A stretch of DNA of 64,000 nt from Lachnospiraceae bacterium 10-1 (GTDB lineage: Bacteria; Bacillota; Clostridia; Lachnospirales; Lachnospiraceae), in the NCBI GenBank assembly GCA_000403495.2, contig KE159799.1:595022-659021 (forward strand). Reading direction: 5' to 3'. Shown piece after piece: positions 8,971 through 17,671 of the stretch. The stretch's first letter is position 1. Each line of letters starts with the position of its first letter. The notes under the pieces are model-generated. The model was not told where the DNA came from and did not search any database. It was given only the letters and a program-made list of their open reading frames with translations. The position numbers and the translations under genes were made by a program.

Positions 8971-10355
8971 TTAACGTTCTGTTTTTTGAAACTGCATTTC
9001 GTCAAGCTGCTTCCAGTGATAATGATTTTTTAATTCTTCAGCAATTTTATCCTTATTATCTATACCCAGCACAAGACATATATGGTATTCTAAGAGAACT
9101 TTTAATATATAAATTGCTTCCAAAAGTTCATCTCCTTTTAACGCCTTTGCTTCTTTTGATTTCCCATAGTGTGTATAGTAATGGCGAGTATCTGCAATTG
9201 TTTGTGCATAATTTTCATTTTCCCAGTAATACTCTAAAAACAGTCCACTTTCATTGCCTATTAGCAAATCATTTAATCGTGATACTAAAATAATGTAGTG
9301 GCAGTTTTCATCTTTCTGGGTATCACATAATAATAGCTTTTCATACATTTCAAAATTAGGATATTTCCCAAATCGCTCCATTACCGATTTTATGTATTTT
9401 TCTTTTTTATCATTATAAAAAAATCGAGAATGGAAAGTCTCTAATGCCTGAACTATATTAAGAAAAACCATTTCTGATGGCATATCACGATATTTAAATA
9501 ATGATAAATAGAGATTAAAAACCGGTTCCAATTTGGCTAATTCACTGTTTATATCTTTTTCAGGTGGTATCTGTTCAAGTATAAAATTGTAATTCCAAGT
9601 ATGAGACTCGAAGATATCTCTCTGTGCATCTGATGTGATTAAATAATGTTTGTGATAATCAACAAAATCCTTTGCTACCGTATAAGAGTCGTCATAATCA
9701 AACAGGTATTCCTCTTCTATGTTAACATTATTTTTGATAGCAAAAGATATCAATGAAATAATTTTATTTCTAAGAAATACAAACTCTTTTGGAGAGTGTT
9801 TTTCGGATGTCTCTATTTCAACTATAAGCCGCTGAACTATTTTGGTTTCCTCATCGCGAGGCGGCATAATCAATGGATTATTAAGATATGTAGAAAATGT
9901 AATTTTTGCACCAAACCAATTATATGTTTTTTCTTTGGTATTTATAATTGCCTTCAAGCCTGAATCGGACTCTTCAAACGCAGACAATCCACTCCATGCA
10001 TATGCATTTTTTAACACAGAAATTATTTTATTGTATTTAGGGTTTAGATTCTCCTTATTTGTCCAAATCATATATTCAGCACTAAAATTTAATTGTTGCG
10101 ATTGAAAAAGCTGTGTATGATTGTTCGTACAACGATTATTAAACAGCATAACAACCGAGCCCGAATTTAATTTACCAATTATTATACTTAACGTTCCATA
10201 ACTTTTTCCTAATGGAGAATTTTCCCCTAATTCTTTTACTAAATTCAATAAAATAACACCGTTTTTTTATTATAAATAAGTTCTCCTGATATATATTCTC
10301 CTAGAATATAAAATACACCTGTATAATACCTATCTTGTTCGATATTATCCCACAT
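8971..10355 (-). CDS. ApeA-like HEPN anti-phage protein, frameshifted near the 5' end
   Basis: The main frame (8971-10248, about 425 residues) ends in an Apea-like HEPN domain with the RNase motif R-x4-H in ADTRHYYTHYG, followed by the helical ELLEAIYILKVLLEYH stretch; the N-terminal half is beta-rich like the ApeA N-terminal domain. Its apparent TTG start has no ribosome-binding site. A strong GTAGGAGG precedes an ATG at 10355, whose frame (GVFYILGEYISGELIYNKK) joins the main frame if one A is added to, or re-read in, an A7 run at about 10262-10268. The full product would be about 461 residues. ApeA proteins act by abortive infection through RNA cleavage (family knowledge). The frameshift may be a mutation, phase variation, slippage or a sequencing error. 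Confidence 0.75.
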
Positions 10356-10650
10356 AATGTCCTCCTACAAAAGATAGCAATTTCATTTATGAAATTTTCT
10401 GCTTAATCTTTCAATCTTAGTTTGTAGTTGTAAATAATCTATTTAGAATAAGAACACAATTCTACGCCCACTTTCCACTAATACCATTTCATAGATCAAT
10501 ATATTCTACTGTTCACTTCTAATAATCTAATTGTAAGCCTTTACATCATCAAATAATAACTTTAAATTTTGCTAAATAACAAAGACATGGCTATCCACCA
10601 TGCCCTGAATTTCTCTATCCAATTCTATCGTTAAACACTGTATTATATTC

Positions 10651-10983
10651 TTAATCTTTCATTCCAAATGTCCGATATAACCACGCTCTACTGTCCACCA
10701 GCATATGTAATATCCTTACAATTATTACCGAATTATCCTCTACCACATAATAAATTTTATAATTCTTATAATAATCCATACGAACACCCAAATCCGCCAA
10801 TACTGGATCATCATCTAACTCATTACGCTCTGGAAAATTCTGTAATTTGTTTATCTGTTTACGAATACCTTGTACTGTGTTAACTGCCGCAGTAGGATTT
10901 TTTAAATCAAATGCAATATAGTCAGCCGCAAACTCCAAATCCTGCTCAGCCAAATCAGATATTTCAATTTTATACTTTTGCAT
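10651..10983 (-). CDS. RelE/ParE-family toxin
   Basis: 110 residues starting at MQKYKIEISDLAEQDLEFAADYI. The pattern matches the ParE/RelE fold: an N-terminal strand-helix, NFPERNE, and a C-terminal core ending KIYYVVEDNSVIIVRILHMLVDSRAWL, typical of plasmid-stabilisation toxins. ParE members poison gyrase and RelE members cut mRNA; sequence does not settle which applies here. The start overlaps the antitoxin 3' end by 14 nt, the standard coupling. An upstream in-frame start 27 nt earlier lies inside the antitoxin gene and is less likely. Confidence 0.85.
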   Translation of the reverse strand: MQKYKIEISDLAEQDLEFAADYIAFDLKNPTAAVNTVQGIRKQINKLQNFPERNELDDDPVLADLGVRMDYYKNYKIYYVVEDNSVIIVRILHMLVDSRAWLYRTFGMKD

Positions 10984-11137
10984 TTGTATACTTTTTCTCC
11001 AATCTGTCACAAACTGTGTTAAAATCCTTCGTCTTTCCTTCTCTTGCCTGCCTTAACCCATCTATCACACTCTGCCTTACTTCTATCTGCTGTTGTTCCA
11101 AGGTTTCCGCATAAATTTTCTTACCTGCAACTTCCAT
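10970..11137 (-). CDS. Cognate antitoxin of the ParE-like toxin
   Basis: Small gene of 55 residues (MEVAGKKIYAETLEQQQIEV...), preceded by a strong AAGGAGG. The acidic, helical sequence with VRQSVIDGLRQAREGKTKDF resembles short ParD/RelB-type or Phd-like antitoxin C-termini. Its position immediately upstream of, and overlapping, the toxin gene supports the assignment; the DNA-binding fold is not clear. Shorter than typical ParD, so a specialised or truncated antitoxin. Confidence 0.75.
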   Translation of the reverse strand: MEVAGKKIYAETLEQQQIEVRQSVIDGLRQAREGKTKDFNTVCDRLEKKYTNAKV

Positions 11138-11564
11138 GCGATTTACCTCCTTCCAAATATAAAAAATTCTGAATCTGTTTCACTATTATTATATCCACTT
11201 TTTCATTTATTCACAACCTTCTTTTATCATTGGCATCCTATTTATTAATATCTCATCTTTGCACATACCATTTCTACTATTTTGATCGCTTTAATTTCTA
11301 TTTAATATTTTCATATTTTTTTGCGAATACCCCATGCACCACTACAAGTACATGGGATATTCCATCATATACCACCAGAGAATTGCTGTTCTTTCCTACT
11401 TTTTCCACTCCGGTATATTTGTTCCATATTCAGTTTTTTATCCTCAACAAATCAAAAATTCAACATCTCCCACACCTGCAAAAAAACTGTTGCCAAGTGT
11501 TGCCAACACCTTTAGAGGACGCGCAAATGCCCTGTTTATCGGGTTTCTAGGAATTCATTCCAGC
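11138..11564. other. Intergenic region with mobile-element flank
   Basis: No convincing gene. GTTGCCAAGTGTTGCCA near 11488 recurs at about 8680 beside the other integrase remnant, so this stretch belongs to the same duplicated element flank as the 90-bp repeat that follows. Confidence 0.4.
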
Positions 11565-11654
11565 ATACTTATCCTCCCTTGGGAGGGTATATCCTCCCCT
11601 AAGGAAGCCTCTGGGAATGCCAAAGCCGCATTTTCAGGGGTTTCCGCTATGTTT
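11565..11654. repeat. 90-bp perfect direct repeat, copy 2
   Basis: Second copy of 8562-8651, starting 25 bp downstream of the integrase stop codon (minus strand). Confidence 0.9.
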
Positions 11655-11679
11655 TCCCGCTTAAGGATTTCAAAACGCT

Positions 11680-12969
11680 TCAAGCGAACATAAATTCTTT
11701 TTGCACACCGCCAAAGTCGAAATCATATATCTTAAAGATTTCATTCTGGATTGCCAGATTGTCTTCGTAATCGTTTTTGCACTTATAATAGGTGTTTAAG
11801 GTTGTACTTTTATTCTTATGCCCTACGTTTCTTGAAACCAGCGCCAGCTTCATATCTTTATCCAGGCAGTTAGTCACATAGCTTCTTCTACAGGTATGGG
11901 AGGGCTTATATTCTACTCCAACATTATTGCAAAAGACTTTGAAAGTGCTGGTAATATTGCTTTCCTTTACCATCCTTCCACTGTTTGCTGGAATGACATA
12001 TTCACTTTCAATCCCTGCCTGCTTAGTCCTGCGCTTCTGTTCCATCAGCCATTTATAAGTAAAGTCGTTGATCACTATGGTTCTACGGGAAGTTTTGTTC
12101 TTCGGAGTGCTTTCCTCATAGATTTTGGAATTGGTATCGTAGTCCGTATACTCTGTCTGCGTTCTCTCTATCCTGATGGTTCTGCGTTCAAAATCGACCT
12201 TGCTCCATTTTAAAGCTAACAGCTCGCCAAGCCTTAAGCCAGTGCCACAAAGAATAAAAAGAGCCGGAGAATTGCGGTATTTCCTGCATTTGTTCCAGCA
12301 ATTCATGGAACCGGACTGCAAAATATTAATCTCATCATCTTCCCATACACCAAGTTCCTTATCTTCATGCTCTTTACATCTGTCCTCGTTGATTTTTACC
12401 TTCCGCATAAAGTTCCAACTCATAATTTCTCTGTCACAGGCATAATCAAATGCCTGACTGACAATGCATTTTATCTGACATACATAAGAATAAACGATTG
12501 TTCCATTTGTCAAGGTACGGATAAAATCATCACAGTGATACTTAAGCTGCCCGGTACGGTACATCTTCGCAAAGAATGCTTTCTGGTATGGGGATAACGG
12601 GATATATTTCCTGTAAATTTTCCTGCAACTGATGATTCTTGGCGTGCGGTTTCCGCTTGGAATCAGTTCATGCCGGATGCCTTTATCCAGCCGATCTTCA
12701 AGAGTTTCTTTGGTATAGTACGCCGAAATATCAGCAAGTCGGATAAATCGTTTCTCCCCCATTGGTTTTAGATAGGCTTCCCCACCCTTCTGGCTTACCC
12801 CATAGCCTTTCAGTTCCAGTAATTTCAGAAAATTTTCATAGCTTGTGGCAAAAGAAATGGAATCCTCCACATCTAACCTGATCTGGTGATTCCATTTGAA
12901 AATGCCCTGTTTGGTTTTATCCCACTTCTTCAGCGTTTTTTCTTTTGCGCCGACTTCAATATCCTGCAT
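11680..12969 (-). CDS. Chimera: relaxase middle region fused to a tyrosine recombinase catalytic domain
   Basis: 429-residue open frame. Residues 1 to about 145 (KWNHQIRLDVEDSISFATSYENFLKLLE, IPLSPYQKAFFAKMYRTGQLK) match the central part of MobA/VirD2-type relaxases. From about 146 it is a Tn916-type integrase with all catalytic positions: Arg in GTGLRLGELLALKW, Lys in PKNKTSRRT, H-x-x-R in HTCRR, the second His in VGHKNKSTT and Tyr in LNTYY. The normal arm-binding domain and most of the core-binding domain are missing. The whole frame continues upstream of an amber codon into more relaxase sequence, so the first Met is probably internal to a dead relaxase gene. Deletion fusion is the simplest explanation; recombinase activity is doubtful. 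Confidence 0.7.
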   Translation of the reverse strand: MQDIEVGAKEKTLKKWDKTKQGIFKWNHQIRLDVEDSISFATSYENFLKLLELKGYGVSQKGGEAYLKPMGEKRFIRLADISAYYTKETLEDRLDKGIRHELIPSGNRTPRIISCRKIYRKYIPLSPYQKAFFAKMYRTGQLKYHCDDFIRTLTNGTIVYSYVCQIKCIVSQAFDYACDREIMSWNFMRKVKINEDRCKEHEDKELGVWEDDEINILQSGSMNCWNKCRKYRNSPALFILCGTGLRLGELLALKWSKVDFERRTIRIERTQTEYTDYDTNSKIYEESTPKNKTSRRTIVINDFTYKWLMEQKRRTKQAGIESEYVIPANSGRMVKESNITSTFKVFCNNVGVEYKPSHTCRRSYVTNCLDKDMKLALVSRNVGHKNKSTTLNTYYKCKNDYEDNLAIQNEIFKIYDFDFGGVQKEFMFA

Positions 12970-13152
12970 GGAAAGACCGTACTCTCTGCACAGTTCATTG
13001 ACAATGGGCTGGATTTCCCTTGCCTAATCCCCCTTTTCGTAACGGTATTTCTTCCCGGTGCGCCATGACACGCTGTTGAAAAGGATATGGGAGTGTACGT
13101 GCTCCGCATTTCTATTTACACCTTTATAGTAAATGTTTACTGTAATAGCCAT
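12535..13152 (-). pseudogene. Relaxase (MobA/VirD2-like) remnant with an in-frame amber codon
   Basis: Reading from 13152: MAITVNIYYKGV, then AEHVHSHILFNSVSW containing the H-x-H histidine motif of relaxases, then GKKYRYEKGD followed by TAG, and continuing in frame AREIQPIVNELCREYGLS into the chimeric open frame. In intact relatives a Trp (TGG) stands where TAG is, so a single G-to-A change explains the stop. The N-terminal region with the nicking tyrosine is absent. Remnant of a mobilisable or conjugative element; the matching mobC remnant lies at 14080-14390. Confidence 0.75.
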
Positions 13153-13176
13153 TCGATTCCCCCCAATATATCCAAT

Positions 13177-13707
13177 CTATCTGCGTATATAAATTAAATC
13201 TGTTATCCCGTTATATGTCTGCGTTTTCAGCAATTTCAATTTAATTTCTTTCTCCGTATTATCAAAAAGCCGGATACCGGAACCTAAAATAGTTGGAATG
13301 ACGGAAACATAATATTGATCTATCAGGTCATCACGCATCAATTGACGAACCAGATTTGCCCCGCCGCAAATCCAGATATTTTTTCCATCCTTTGATTTCA
13401 GCCTTTCCAACAGGCTGGCTGGATTTTCATTTACAAAATGAATCTGCTCCGTAGAATCCATCTCCCTGCTGGTAAATACATAAGTGGTAAAATCATTGTA
13501 TATCCATTCTGTCGGCGAAAGTTCCGTTATAACCTGATAATATGTATTCCACCCCATTAAAACTGTGTCAATTCCCTTCACAAATTCAGAATACACATCT
13601 ATATTTTCACTGTCACTCCCCTGCCCATGCAACCAGTCGACCCCTCCGTTACGATCAGCAATAACCCCATCAAGGCTCATTGCAATAAATAAAACTATTT
13701 CTCTCAT
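13177..13707 (-). CDS. RibD C-terminal / dihydrofolate reductase-like protein
   Basis: 176 residues beginning MREIVLFIAMSLDGVIADRNGGVDWL. Typical of the YyaP/YwjB-type family of the RibD C-terminal (DHFR-fold) superfamily: the SLDGVIA start, VLMGWNTYYQV, NIWICGGANLVRQLM (NADPH-binding glycine region) and IPTILGSGIRLF. Predicted NAD(P)H-dependent reductase of unknown substrate. It lies between the mobC and relaxase remnants, so it replaced the relaxase 5' region or was carried as cargo. Reading frame complete. Confidence 0.88.
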   Translation of the reverse strand: MREIVLFIAMSLDGVIADRNGGVDWLHGQGSDSENIDVYSEFVKGIDTVLMGWNTYYQVITELSPTEWIYNDFTTYVFTSREMDSTEQIHFVNENPASLLERLKSKDGKNIWICGGANLVRQLMRDDLIDQYYVSVIPTILGSGIRLFDNTEKEIKLKLLKTQTYNGITDLIYIRR

Positions 13708-14079
13708 ACTTACTTTCCCTCCCGATTAAACTAAAAATATCTGGCAGATCCTGACATCCGTTTAGAGTACTTGTAAAACACCAACGCCACTGCAGTAATT
13801 TCCTAAAAGCATAGGGCACATCCCACAATCTAAGCCGCAAAGAGAAAATAATTGATTTTTCCGTTTAAATACTTTCAAAAATACCACCCCAATTTCAAAA
13901 AAAGATAATTTCCTAAAACTCACGCAATACCAGTTCTGAAATTTCCTGATTTCCTCCCATTGTGATCCTCTTTGCTTTAGGCTCCCCCATAGCTGAATTC
14001 ATCCCAGATACCATCCTGGATTCTTGTGCCGCCATGATATTCATGTATAATACGGATTCTGTACGTTCCTGTGCCTGCA
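13708..14079. other. Intergenic / degenerate region upstream of the reductase
   Basis: Where the 5' part of the relaxase gene would be expected. A short minus-strand open stretch (MNIMAAQESRMVSGMNSAMGE, around 14047-13920) is visible, but I cannot assign it and it lacks a good ribosome-binding site. Confidence 0.3.
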
Positions 14080-14390
14080 TTATTCAGACGCTGCTTTATT
14101 TACCTGTGATTTTAGTTCCATTTTATCATCTTCCCTATATAAATGGAAATTACTATTTTTACGATCCGATTCACATTCACACCAATCTGATTTATCTCAT
14201 TCCGCAATCTCATGATTTCAAGTCCCAATTCTTTACTTTGTGGACGCTCCGACTGATTTAGGAGCAGGTAACGGATATATTCTGATTCATTCATATTTTC
14301 AGCTTTGGAACATTCCGTCAGGATTCTTGCGGTCTCTTCGGTCAGCTTAAAGTGCTTCCGAAGCGTGTTTTCGCCTTTTGATCTTGCCAT
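14080..14390 (-). pseudogene. mobC: mobC mobilisation protein, frameshifted
   Basis: The ATG at 14390 follows GGAG. The sequence LRKHFKLTEETARILTECSKAENMNESEYIRYLLLNQ (ribbon-helix-helix region) and ELGLEIMRLRNEINQIGVNVNRIVK are diagnostic of MobC relaxosome accessory proteins. After NRIVK the frame runs into unrelated residues; adding one A to the A5 run there restores NSNFHLYREDDKMELKSQVNK, which then ends at TAA 14080. So a one-base deletion has broken the C-terminus. MobC assists relaxase nicking at oriT (family knowledge). Confidence 0.75.
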
Positions 14391-14531
14391 ATGCTGCTCC
14401 TTTTCTTTTTGGGAGAGGGCATTCTATAGTTGGCAAGATGGCCATAGCTGATAAAAGCAGCTTTCTCCCCGAATGGTCCTCTGATATACTGGTCGGTGGA
14501 AAGGCGGCACTTTTAAGCGCACATTTTACAG

Positions 14532-14654
14532 AAACATGAATATTTAGGGCATACAGTATATTTCAAGACACGCAAGCATTTCAAGGATAAAAAGAGCCAT
14601 TATGATAAAGATCAATGGTTAATCTTTGAGGACACCCACTCACAGAAATATTAG
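14532..14654 (+). pseudogene. Large serine recombinase (TnpX/resolvase type) fragment
   Basis: Plus-strand frame: EYLGHTVYFKTRKHFKDKK, then DQWLIFEDTHSQKY and a stop. EYLGHTV-F-T...K-W---E-TH is the zinc-ribbon/recombinase-domain region of TnpX-like large serine recombinases. Only about 40 residues remain and both ends are broken. Confidence 0.65.
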
Positions 14655-14745
14655 ATAAAATTGTGTGGTTCCGATATATAAATTGAAGAACAAAAAAGTA
14701 ATAAATATTTTGAAACCAAAAGACAATATCTGACGTCTAATGAAC

Positions 14746-14780
14746 GTAAAACAAATGAAGGACGCTTGTATTTGTTTTAC
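14746..14780. promoter_or_regulatory. Perfect 11-bp inverted repeat upstream of the ECF sigma gene
   Basis: GTAAAACAAAT and ATTTGTTTTAC separated by 13 nt, ending 26 nt before the sigma-factor start. Could be an operator, or a structure at an element boundary. No consensus promoter is obvious around it. Confidence 0.4.
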
Positions 14781-14806
14781 AATCATACGCGCGTAGGAGA
14801 AAGCTA

Positions 14807-15313
14807 ATGAAAAGCAGTGAAATAAAGTTTTGGGTAAAGAAAGCGCAAAGGCATGATAAAGACGCATTTACCGAGTTAATGCAGTTATATATGAAGGATA
14901 TGTATAGAACTGCCATTGCAATTCTAATGAATGAAGAAGATGCAGCAGATGCTCTTCAAGACACAATTCTCACTTGTTGGGAAAAGATACATACACTTAA
15001 AAAGCCAGAATTCTTTAAGACATGGATGACAAGAATACTTATAAACCATTGCTATGACATCATAAGGAAAAATACGGTTTATGGGAATATAGAATCTTAT
15101 GAGGAACCATCAAAGTGCGATGAATATAACATTGAATTAAAGGAGGCATATGCTTCTATAGATGAACGTTATCGATTGCCTATGGAATTATATTATAGTC
15201 AGGGATTCAGGATAAGAGAAATTGCAGAAATGTTATCCATACCACAAAATACAATTAAGACGAAGCTTTCAAGAGGAAGAAAACAGCTGGAAGAGTATTA
15301 TCACAATTGTTAG
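14807..15313 (+). CDS. ECF RNA polymerase sigma factor
   Basis: 168 residues. Region 2 is visible as DAFTELMQLYMKDMYRTAIAILMNEEDAADALQDTILTCWEKI and region 4 as YRLPMELYYSQGFRIREIAEMLSIPQNTIKTKLSRGRKQL (helix-turn-helix), with no extra domains: a standard ECF layout. GTAGGAG lies upstream of the ATG. It is followed 10 nt later by a DUF4179 membrane protein, the usual anti-sigma partner, so the pair should respond to an envelope signal. It may direct its own promoter; the inverted repeat at 14746 is close by. Confidence 0.9.
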   Translation: MKSSEIKFWVKKAQRHDKDAFTELMQLYMKDMYRTAIAILMNEEDAADALQDTILTCWEKIHTLKKPEFFKTWMTRILINHCYDIIRKNTVYGNIESYEEPSKCDEYNIELKEAYASIDERYRLPMELYYSQGFRIREIAEMLSIPQNTIKTKLSRGRKQLEEYYHNC

Positions 15314-15323
15314 GAGGATAGAG

Positions 15324-16484
15324 ATGTCAAATAAGAAAAATGTATTTTCTGAAGAAATAGAATTATCGGAAATTGTGTTGAAAAAAACAAATCAAGCCTT
15401 TGAAATGATTAATCAGGAGGATATTGTTTATATGAAAAAAACACATACCAGAGGTAAAAAAATGTTTAAAACACAGGTTGCTGCTATCGCAGGTATCTGC
15501 ATATTAGCAGTTAGCAGTATAAGCGCCGTTGCAGCAGTTCATCATTATTGGGGGAGAGGCATGAACGGAAATATTCAGGCATCCGGTGAGCAACAGCAAA
15601 TGCTTACAGAAAAGAATATAGCAAAAGTGTACAGTGAAGAGGGGGATAGTCCGTCACTTGCAGTGACAAATAACGGTGTTACAATAGAGCCGGATACAGT
15701 TATTGTGGATGAAAGATTTGTATATATGGCATTTCGTATTTCCGGTTATAGCGTAGCGGATAGGATGGAGCCGGGATTTGATATGGTAAATGTGTATCAG
15801 GGAGATAATCCGGAAGATGAAAGCGCATGGGTTAATATGAGTGGAACCATGTATGATGGAATTATCCCTGACGAGAACGGTACACCAGTATGTGAAGATG
15901 GAACAGATATAGAAAGCTATGAAGATGGAAGCATTATCAGTCATTATACTGATGAAGACGGAAATATGGAATACATTATTCAGGCAAGTGTTGTGGACGT
16001 GAATGATTCATTTCTTGGCAAAACAATGCATGTTGAATTCAAAAATTTAGGGACTTTCTCAAAAGGATCGTTTATTTCTGCAGTAGATGGGGACTGGAAT
16101 TTTGAAATAAACCTTTCTGATGTAAGTTCATCCCAAAATATTAAGGTAGGGCACAAAGTAGAAGGAACGGGTTTCACGATGGAGGATATTAATATCTCAC
16201 CGATTTCCGTGAAAGTGAATTATTCGGTCAGCACAGCTCCGGTGGAAAATGAAGATGATCTTGGTATTCCTGAAGTCAAGGGAGTCGTATTAAAAGACGG
16301 AACAAGAATTCCATACTTAATGAATCCCGGCAGATTGGGATATACAGATAGCAGCAAGTCAAATGCGTATCAAATAGCAGGTTTTACTCGAGTTGTTGAT
16401 GTTGATGAGATAGCTGCGCTAATCGTTTTGACATCCTATGAAAATGAAAAAGTTGAGATATTAGAGATACCGATTTTAAAATAA
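15324..16484 (+). CDS. DUF4179 membrane protein, probable anti-sigma factor
   Basis: 386 residues: a cytoplasmic N-terminus of about 45 residues that would bind the sigma factor, one membrane helix (VAAIAGICILAVSSISAVAAV), and a large extracytoplasmic beta-rich domain. This is the DUF4179 anti-sigma layout found next to ECF sigma genes in Clostridia. AGGAGG sits 7 nt before the ATG at 15324; longer in-frame starts overlap the sigma gene and are unlikely. Signal sensed: unknown. Confidence 0.85.
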   Translation: MSNKKNVFSEEIELSEIVLKKTNQAFEMINQEDIVYMKKTHTRGKKMFKTQVAAIAGICILAVSSISAVAAVHHYWGRGMNGNIQASGEQQQMLTEKNIAKVYSEEGDSPSLAVTNNGVTIEPDTVIVDERFVYMAFRISGYSVADRMEPGFDMVNVYQGDNPEDESAWVNMSGTMYDGIIPDENGTPVCEDGTDIESYEDGSIISHYTDEDGNMEYIIQASVVDVNDSFLGKTMHVEFKNLGTFSKGSFISAVDGDWNFEINLSDVSSSQNIKVGHKVEGTGFTMEDINISPISVKVNYSVSTAPVENEDDLGIPEVKGVVLKDGTRIPYLMNPGRLGYTDSSKSNAYQIAGFTRVVDVDEIAALIVLTSYENEKVEILEIPILK

Positions 16485-16621
16485 AATATAAATGTTTCCT
16501 AAATTGAAATATTATCTATATTGAATTGCTCTGTACAGTAATCGAGAAAGCACCACAGGGTAATAGAAACTAATCACAAATTGGGTGTTTGTCTAATTCA
16601 AGTCTATAGTGAAGATACACT

Positions 16622-16647
16622 AGGCACTTAGGGAAAACTAAGTGCCT
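16622..16647. other. Perfect 10-bp hairpin
   Basis: AGGCACTTAG-GGAAAA-CTAAGTGCCT. Not followed by a T-run, so not a clear terminator. Its place downstream of the DUF4179 gene and just before a repressor remnant suggests a mobile-element regulatory structure. Confidence 0.4.
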
Positions 16648-16699
16648 TACTTCCGCTCCTATTATAACAACAAGATAGAAAAACAGAACAAGAAGAAAC

Positions 16700-16948
16700 G
16701 GAAAGATTAAACGCCTTGTGACAAAAGGGGCTGTTTCATACGAAAAACAAAGCAGGGTATTTGTTTACACGCCTCTGATAGAATAAAAAGAATACATCGG
16801 GCAGGAAAGCCATTCTTTTCTTGATCGTTATTACAATGGAGACATTACCGCAATGCTTTCTGCCTATATTGAAAATGACAAACTCTCGGAATCGGAAATA
16901 GCTGCACTGCACTCACTTCTCCTCAAAGGTACAAAAAAGAGGGATTAA
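16700..16948 (+). pseudogene. BlaI/MecI/CopY-type repressor, 3' fragment with a stop
   Basis: Frame GKIKRLVTKGAVSYEKQSRVFVYTPLIE, TAA, then KEYIGQESHSFLDRYYNGDITAMLSAYIENDKLSESEIAALHSLL and TAA. This is the end of the winged helix plus the dimerisation domain of BlaI/MecI repressors. One nonsense codon interrupts it and the 5' half is gone. No BlaR-type sensor is next to it. Confidence 0.65.
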
Positions 16949-16997
16949 CATGGAAAATTTTTTAATGCATTTTTCTTTGTAATATATGTGCTTGAAG

Positions 16998-17555
16998 TTA
17001 ACCTTTTAAATAAGTATCAATATCCTTCCGCAATTGCGAACGTTTTCCAGTTCCAGTAAAAAGTTTTTTTAAAGGCTCAATAACCAAAAGACATCCATTT
17101 ACTGTCTCATAAGAAAGCCTGATATGAAAATAATTGATTTGCTCTATCACCGCCATAAAATACAGTAAAATTCCTACAATTATTCCAGATAAATCTTCTT
17201 TTTCAAGAACCGCAATAATTATTATTGGCAGATAGGCTGTTAATAAAATCACATTTATCCATTTTAATTTACTGTAAATTCTGCCAATTTCAAAATTACT
17301 TAACGCTGTTTTTCTTCTTACCATTCTCAACTTATTACGCCAATAAAAGCTGCCCTCTATTACTATAACAGAGAATATCAACAATGGATAAAACGAAATC
17401 CAATTTAATTTGAACACGTTATTTCCAAAGTCCATATCGACAATAAACTTTGTTGCGAAATACATTCCGGCAAACATTAACACACCGTATAGTTCAAAGT
17501 CAGCTAAAAATTTCAGTTCTTTTTCAATTGGTCTTTTCTTTAACTGTTTTACCAT
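16998..17555 (-). CDS. Membrane protein of unknown function
   Basis: 185 residues with four hydrophobic segments (LYGVLMFAGMYFATKFIV, WISFYPLLIFSVIVIEGSF, INVILLTAYLPIIIIAVL, IIVGILLYFMAVIEQI) and basic cytoplasmic ends. AAGGAG lies 9 nt before the ATG. I do not recognise a family. It stands alone, between debris of mobile elements on both sides. Confidence 0.65.
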   Translation of the reverse strand: MVKQLKKRPIEKELKFLADFELYGVLMFAGMYFATKFIVDMDFGNNVFKLNWISFYPLLIFSVIVIEGSFYWRNKLRMVRRKTALSNFEIGRIYSKLKWINVILLTAYLPIIIIAVLEKEDLSGIIVGILLYFMAVIEQINYFHIRLSYETVNGCLLVIEPLKKLFTGTGKRSQLRKDIDTYLKG

Positions 17556-17671
17556 ATAGTTTTGTCTCCTTATGCAAAATGCAGTTACTTAAAAGAGTGC
17601 ATTATTTATCTCTTAAACACCTTTTACTTCTTTTTCAAATAAAATTTATGGTGAATTTAGATTATCTCTTT

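Noticed and set aside
14640..14867. Minus-strand 75-residue frame at the sigma-factor promoter
   Set aside because: Overlaps the start of the sigma gene and has no recognisable features.
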